NCBI GenBank assembly: GCA_946480485.1
Contig: CAMLJW010000130.1
Coordinates: 1 to 11,687 of the forward strand
Length of the DNA: 11,687 nucleotides
Source of the DNA: an uncultured Streptomyces sp.
GTDB lineage: Bacteria; Actinomycetota; Actinomycetes; Streptomycetales; Streptomycetaceae
Direction: 5' to 3'
Of this stretch, positions 9,078-11,687 are shown one piece after another (the first letter of the stretch is position 1; each line of letters starts with the position of its first letter). The notes under the pieces were generated by a model, which searched no databases, was not told the DNA's origin, and saw nothing but the letters and a program-made list of their open reading frames with translations. The position numbers and the translations under genes are program-made.

Positions 9078-9430
9078 CGGGGCCGCCTCAGAGGCTGTCG
9101 GGCCGCCTTCGATCAGAAAGCGGGCGGGGCCTGGTGCGTGCGATTCCAAGGCGGAGGAAGGAGTCGACGCGGAGCGTGCGACTGACGACAACAACGCTGC
9201 ATGGGTGCGTGCCAGGGCACGACCGCCCAATCAGAGGTAGCCCCGACAGCGTCTGAGCGGGATGCCGCGCTCGGGCCCGACGGTCGCACCAGGACAGGGA
9301 ATTGACTACCGCCCCTGGGGCGGACGGCTGCCCAAGTGACCAACTCCCTGTACTGCCGACCGCATACCAACTTCCACTTCCGGCTTCCGACTTTCGACTA
9401 CAACGGACATCTGCCAACTGCCAACCCTGG
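9078..9430. other. Intergenic region upstream of gap with a nested inverted repeat
   Basis: No protein is recognised in these 350 bp. At 9295-9350, outer arms CAGGGAATTG (9295-9304) and CAACTCCCTG (9341-9350) match at 9 of 10 positions (10 of 10 allowing G-U on the minus-strand RNA). Inner arms CCGCCCC and GGGGCGG (9309-9315/9317-9323) are perfect. The structure lies 81 bp past the DUF998 stop, so it may terminate that transcript. A pyrimidine-rich stretch with imperfect ACTTCC repeats follows at about 9369-9400. Confidence 0.4.
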
Positions 9431-10030
9431 TCACGTCGGTGGTTCATCGTGATCAGGGTGGAGGAGGCAGGAAGCGACGACCACAAAGGGCCACAAGGAC
9501 TGAACGCCTGTCACAAACCGTTCAGCGACACCGGCGGCACCGTGACGATTCACTTCAACCAGGAACCATGCTGCGCCGACGCCCATCAGAGCGGTCACCA
9601 GGATCGAGGGCGCGGGCCGAAGTCCCCATGGGGCGGCACCGCTGCGATCGGCAGCCAGGACCGGCCACACCGCGAGGAGAGTGAATCCGACCGCGACAGC
9701 CGAACCATGGCGCAGGGAGCCCCCGCTGCTCGGCACCGGGAGCAGTCCCACCATCAACGCCGCCACTCCGCCGCCCCCCAGAGCCACACGTCCGGCGAGT
9801 GCGGCAGCGCGCAGCCCCCAGGCGGTAAGCAGGTGACAGGCGCCGAGGGCAAGCAGCGCTCCGGTCATCACCCAGAACCCCGCAGACCCGTCGGCCGCCA
9901 GAACACTGATCGTCTGACTGGCAGGGTCGTAGGCCGGTCCCTCGAGTAACGCCGCGATCACCCAGCCTCCGACCAACAGGACGGGCGCACACCCCGAAGA
10001 GAGCAAGGCCCATCTAGGTACAAGTCGCAT
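9431..10030 (-). CDS. DUF998 family membrane protein
   Basis: A 199-residue integral membrane protein with about six hydrophobic helices (roughly 8-29, 50-70, 79-98, 108-127, 138-159, 175-190). It matches the DUF998 family by the opening GGWVIAALLEGPAYDPASQT followed by ISVLAADG, by GFWVMTGALLALG, and by LLPVPSSGGSLRHGSAVA, where the conserved His is His108. DUF998 proteins have no established biochemical role that I know of. The ATG at 10030 has GGTGG 4 nt upstream. The gene is divergent from the LysR-type regulator with 251 bp between starts, the usual layout for an LTTR and its target, so regulation by that protein is a reasonable guess. Both ends of the ORF fit the family length. Confidence 0.83.
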   Translation of the reverse strand: MRLVPRWALLSSGCAPVLLVGGWVIAALLEGPAYDPASQTISVLAADGSAGFWVMTGALLALGACHLLTAWGLRAAALAGRVALGGGGVAALMVGLLPVPSSGGSLRHGSAVAVGFTLLAVWPVLAADRSGAAPWGLRPAPSILVTALMGVGAAWFLVEVNRHGAAGVAERFVTGVQSLWPFVVVASCLLHPDHDEPPT

Positions 10031-10237
10031 CAGACCACCGTAAAACGCTCAATCGCTCTTCCCTCGCGCACACGCAGGCGGGTGGAATCCGAGCGGGCTT
10101 GTGCCGACCGGGAGCCGAACCGCCGTCGTCCAGGATGGCCAAGCCGTAGGGCCCGCCTGGTACGGGGCTCACGCGGCCGACCGACCGTCGCGAGGGCGCA
10201 CGCGCCGACATCGTCACAGCTCCCGGAAACATCCGAC

Positions 10238-10251
10238 TGCTATCGTTAGCA
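10238..10251. promoter_or_regulatory. Palindrome and possible -10 upstream of the LysR-type gene
   Basis: TGCTA-TCGT-TAGCA is a perfect 5-bp inverted repeat with a 4-bp spacer, 31 bp before the GTG start. It resembles an LTTR recognition dyad (T..A ends), although the end-to-end spacing is T-N12-A rather than the textbook T-N11-A. TATCGT within it (10241-10246) fits a plus-strand -10 hexamer; no clear -35 is present. A dyad overlapping the promoter would fit autorepression, and it could also act on the divergent DUF998 gene. Confidence 0.45.
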
Positions 10252-10281
10252 CAAAGAGTCCGCGGCAGGACGGAGGATCCG

Positions 10282-11199
10282 GTGGAACTGCGCTGGCTGG
10301 AATCGTTCGTCACCGTCTCGGAGGAACTGCACTTCGCGAGGGCGGCTGACCGTCTGCATCTGGCTCCGTCAGCGCTAAGCGCCCAGGTCAGGGCGCTGGA
10401 GTCTCATCTGGGGGTGCGACTGATCGACCGCGGGCGGCGGTCCCGCCCGGCGCTGACCAGTGCGGGTGAGCTGTTTCTCGCGGAGGCGAAACGCACGCTC
10501 GACCAGGCCGCCCGTGCCGTGGCGGTGGGCCGGCGGGCCGGCCGCGGGGAGCTGGGTGACGCCGAGATCGCGTACGTGGCCTCGGCGGCCTTCTCGGGTG
10601 TGCTGACCAGCACCCTGCTGAGCTGTTCCGCGCCCGGCACCGAGCTGACGGTGAAGGTCCGCGAGCTGGAGACCCCGGCGCAGCTCGAGGCCCTGACCGG
10701 CGGGGACATCGACATCGGTTTCCTGCGCTGGCGGCCCGAGTACCCGCCCGGGATCACAGCCACCTGTCTGCTCACCGAAGAGGTCGTCCTGGCGTTGCCG
10801 GAGGGCGGCCCGCTGGCCGCGTACGAGTCGGTCCCGGCCGCCGCGCTGCGGCACGAGCCTTTCGTGGCCCCTTACTTCGACGAGGAGTACGGCTGCCGCG
10901 ACCAGATCCTCGATGTAGGGGTTCATGGCGGATTCACCCCTGAAGTCGCCCCTCCTGTACGGGACTACATTGCGGCGCTGACCCTTGTCGGCGGCGGTCT
11001 TGGGACCGCCCTGGTACCCGGTTCGCTGCGCCGCGTCCAGATCCCGGGAGTCACCTACCGTCCGCTGGCGGACGTACGGTTGACCACCCGGCTGGTCGGC
11101 GCGTACCGCAGGGGCGAGACCTCGCCCGCGGTACGCGGCGTGATCCGCCGCCTGCGGGAGGCGGCGGCCGCCTCGGACACGCGAGCCGCCGTCGGTTGA
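10282..11199 (+). CDS. LysR-type transcriptional regulator
   Basis: A 305-residue LTTR, a DNA-binding activator or repressor that usually acts with a small effector. The N-terminal winged helix-turn-helix (about residues 1-60) reads ELRWLESFVTVSEELHFARA then LHLAPSALSAQVRALE and LGVRLIDR, ending in the LTSAGELFL turn typical of the family. Residues about 88-295 form the periplasmic-binding-protein-like effector domain, with GDIDIGFLRW and VGGGLGTALVPGSL at the usual places. The GTG start has GGAGG 5 nt upstream. It is divergent from the DUF998 gene, with a dyad at 10238-10251 in between. Effector and targets cannot be read from sequence. A hairpin follows 1 bp after the stop. Confidence 0.93.
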   Translation: MELRWLESFVTVSEELHFARAADRLHLAPSALSAQVRALESHLGVRLIDRGRRSRPALTSAGELFLAEAKRTLDQAARAVAVGRRAGRGELGDAEIAYVASAAFSGVLTSTLLSCSAPGTELTVKVRELETPAQLEALTGGDIDIGFLRWRPEYPPGITATCLLTEEVVLALPEGGPLAAYESVPAAALRHEPFVAPYFDEEYGCRDQILDVGVHGGFTPEVAPPVRDYIAALTLVGGGLGTALVPGSLRRVQIPGVTYRPLADVRLTTRLVGAYRRGETSPAVRGVIRRLREAAAASDTRAAVG

Positions 11200-11200
11200 A

Positions 11201-11224
11201 AGGCGCGGCGCCCGGTCAGCGCCT
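11201..11224 (+). terminator. Possible terminator after the LysR-type gene
   Basis: AGGCGC (11201-11206) and GCGCCT (11219-11224) form a perfect 6-bp stem with a 12-nt GC-rich loop starting 1 bp after the stop codon. No T-tract is present. Confidence 0.4.
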
Positions 11225-11436
11225 GGCCGACGACCAGCCAGCTGGGCTCCGTCGACGCCTTCAGCCATGACGGCGGCGGCTCCATCACGCCGGTCGCCCG
11301 GGAGCCCGGCGTGGCTACCGTGAGCGTAGGCAACCATTCCAGCGGCGGCGCCGAGCGCCCGGCGCCCAGGGGATCGGCGTGTTCTCAGGGCGGCCTTGAT
11401 GCGCTCGCCCGGCCGTGCGGCAGCGCACACGACCCA
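11225..11436. other. Region after the LysR-type gene without a recognised gene
   Basis: The LysR frame stays open after its stop codon through this stretch and reads QLGSVDAFSHDGGGSITPVA and GVATVSVGNHSSGG around 11240-11345. This looks faintly like a beta-propeller or lactonase repeat, but no start codon with ribosome site precedes it and the rest has no family character. It may be a decayed fragment or chance. Confidence 0.25.
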
Positions 11437-11484
11437 CAGCTCACCAGCTCACCAGCTCACCAGCTCACCAGCTCACCAGCTCAC
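11437..11484. repeat. Six perfect tandem copies of an 8-bp unit
   Basis: CAGCTCAC is repeated six times without error over 48 bp. Each unit contains the AGCT palindrome. On the minus strand the unit reads GTGAGCTG, and the stop codon of the small membrane protein gene (11483-11481) lies in the first unit met by that strand. Because 8 is not a multiple of 3, the array puts TGA in all three minus-strand frames. Confidence 0.95.
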
Positions 11485-11675
11485 GGTCTGAGGTTGCTGA
11501 CGAGGTCCGCTGTCGCCGACAGACCGTTGTGGATGGTTGGGGCCATGCTCGTACTGGCGAGATAGAAACCGAGCATGATGCAGACCAGGGCATGTGGGAT
11601 CTTCAGTGCGCCGGTGCGCATGAAGACCACCGCCAGGATCAGGAGCAGCAGTACCACAGAGATGGAAATAGCCAT
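11481..11675 (-). CDS. Small single-pass or hairpin membrane protein, unknown family
   Basis: A 64-residue hypothetical protein. It begins MAISISVVLLLLILAVVFMR, a membrane helix (about residues 3-20), followed by a second hydrophobic stretch (ALVCIMLGFYLASTSMAP, about 29-46) and a polar tail ending SATADLVSNLRP. The ATG at 11675 is preferred over TTG 11681 because AGGAGG (11687-11682) lies 6 nt before it, an almost ideal ribosome site. I have a vague memory of similar short proteins in Streptomyces, some near mobile-element genes, but cannot name the family. Whether it is in an operon to the right is outside the window. The stop overlaps the 8-bp repeat array. Confidence 0.72.
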   Translation of the reverse strand: MAISISVVLLLLILAVVFMRTGALKIPHALVCIMLGFYLASTSMAPTIHNGLSATADLVSNLRP

Positions 11676-11687
11676 CGTCAACCTCCT

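Noticed and set aside
9088..9486. Minus-strand open frame between gap and the DUF998 gene as a transposase remnant
   Set aside because: No transposase motifs, no terminal inverted repeats with target duplication, and composition like non-coding DNA.
11437..11484. CRISPR array
   Set aside because: The units are 8 bp and contiguous without spacers, so this is a simple tandem repeat.

Overview
The window looks like Streptomyces (or a close relative) chromosomal DNA. It is very GC-rich, the coding strands have a strong G/C third-base bias, GTG starts are used, Shine-Dalgarno sites are AGGAG-like, and the xylose isomerase, xylulokinase and long-form GAPDH read like Streptomyces proteins. No tRNA, rRNA, CRISPR array or intact insertion sequence was found.

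Layout. (1) 1-3602: a xylose catabolic block. xylA (minus strand, cut by the left edge) is divergent from xylB, which is followed 45 bp later by a ROK-family repressor that is probably XylR. The 164-bp xylA/xylB gap holds an A+T-rich motif resembling xyl operators, so xylose should relieve repression of isomerase and kinase together. (2) 3786-5643: a cassette around two uncharacterised, Cys/Met-rich families. It holds a soluble DUF1326 protein, a small NrtS-like membrane protein whose frame is broken by an apparent one-base loss, and a convergent DUF2182 multi-pass membrane protein. (3) 5644-7144: an intergenic region with a long, strongly foldable leader, then a secreted CAP/SCP-domain protein with a Thr/Pro linker built from tandem repeats. 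(4) 7495-9015: a long-form glyceraldehyde-3-phosphate dehydrogenase on the minus strand, convergent with the CAP gene. (5) 9431-11199: a DUF998 six-helix membrane protein divergent from a LysR-type regulator, the usual geometry for a regulator and its target. (6) 11200-11687: a six-copy 8-bp tandem repeat that overlaps the stop codon of a small minus-strand membrane protein.

Functional links. Xylose isomerase and xylulokinase feed xylulose-5-phosphate into the pentose phosphate pathway, which meets glycolysis at glyceraldehyde-3-phosphate, the GAPDH substrate. The genes between them are unrelated, so this looks like mixed accessory chromosome rather than one system. The best candidates for undescribed biology are the DUF1326/NrtS-like/DUF2182 cassette with its frameshift and the structured leader ahead of the CAP gene. 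All family assignments are from reading the translations, with no database search.
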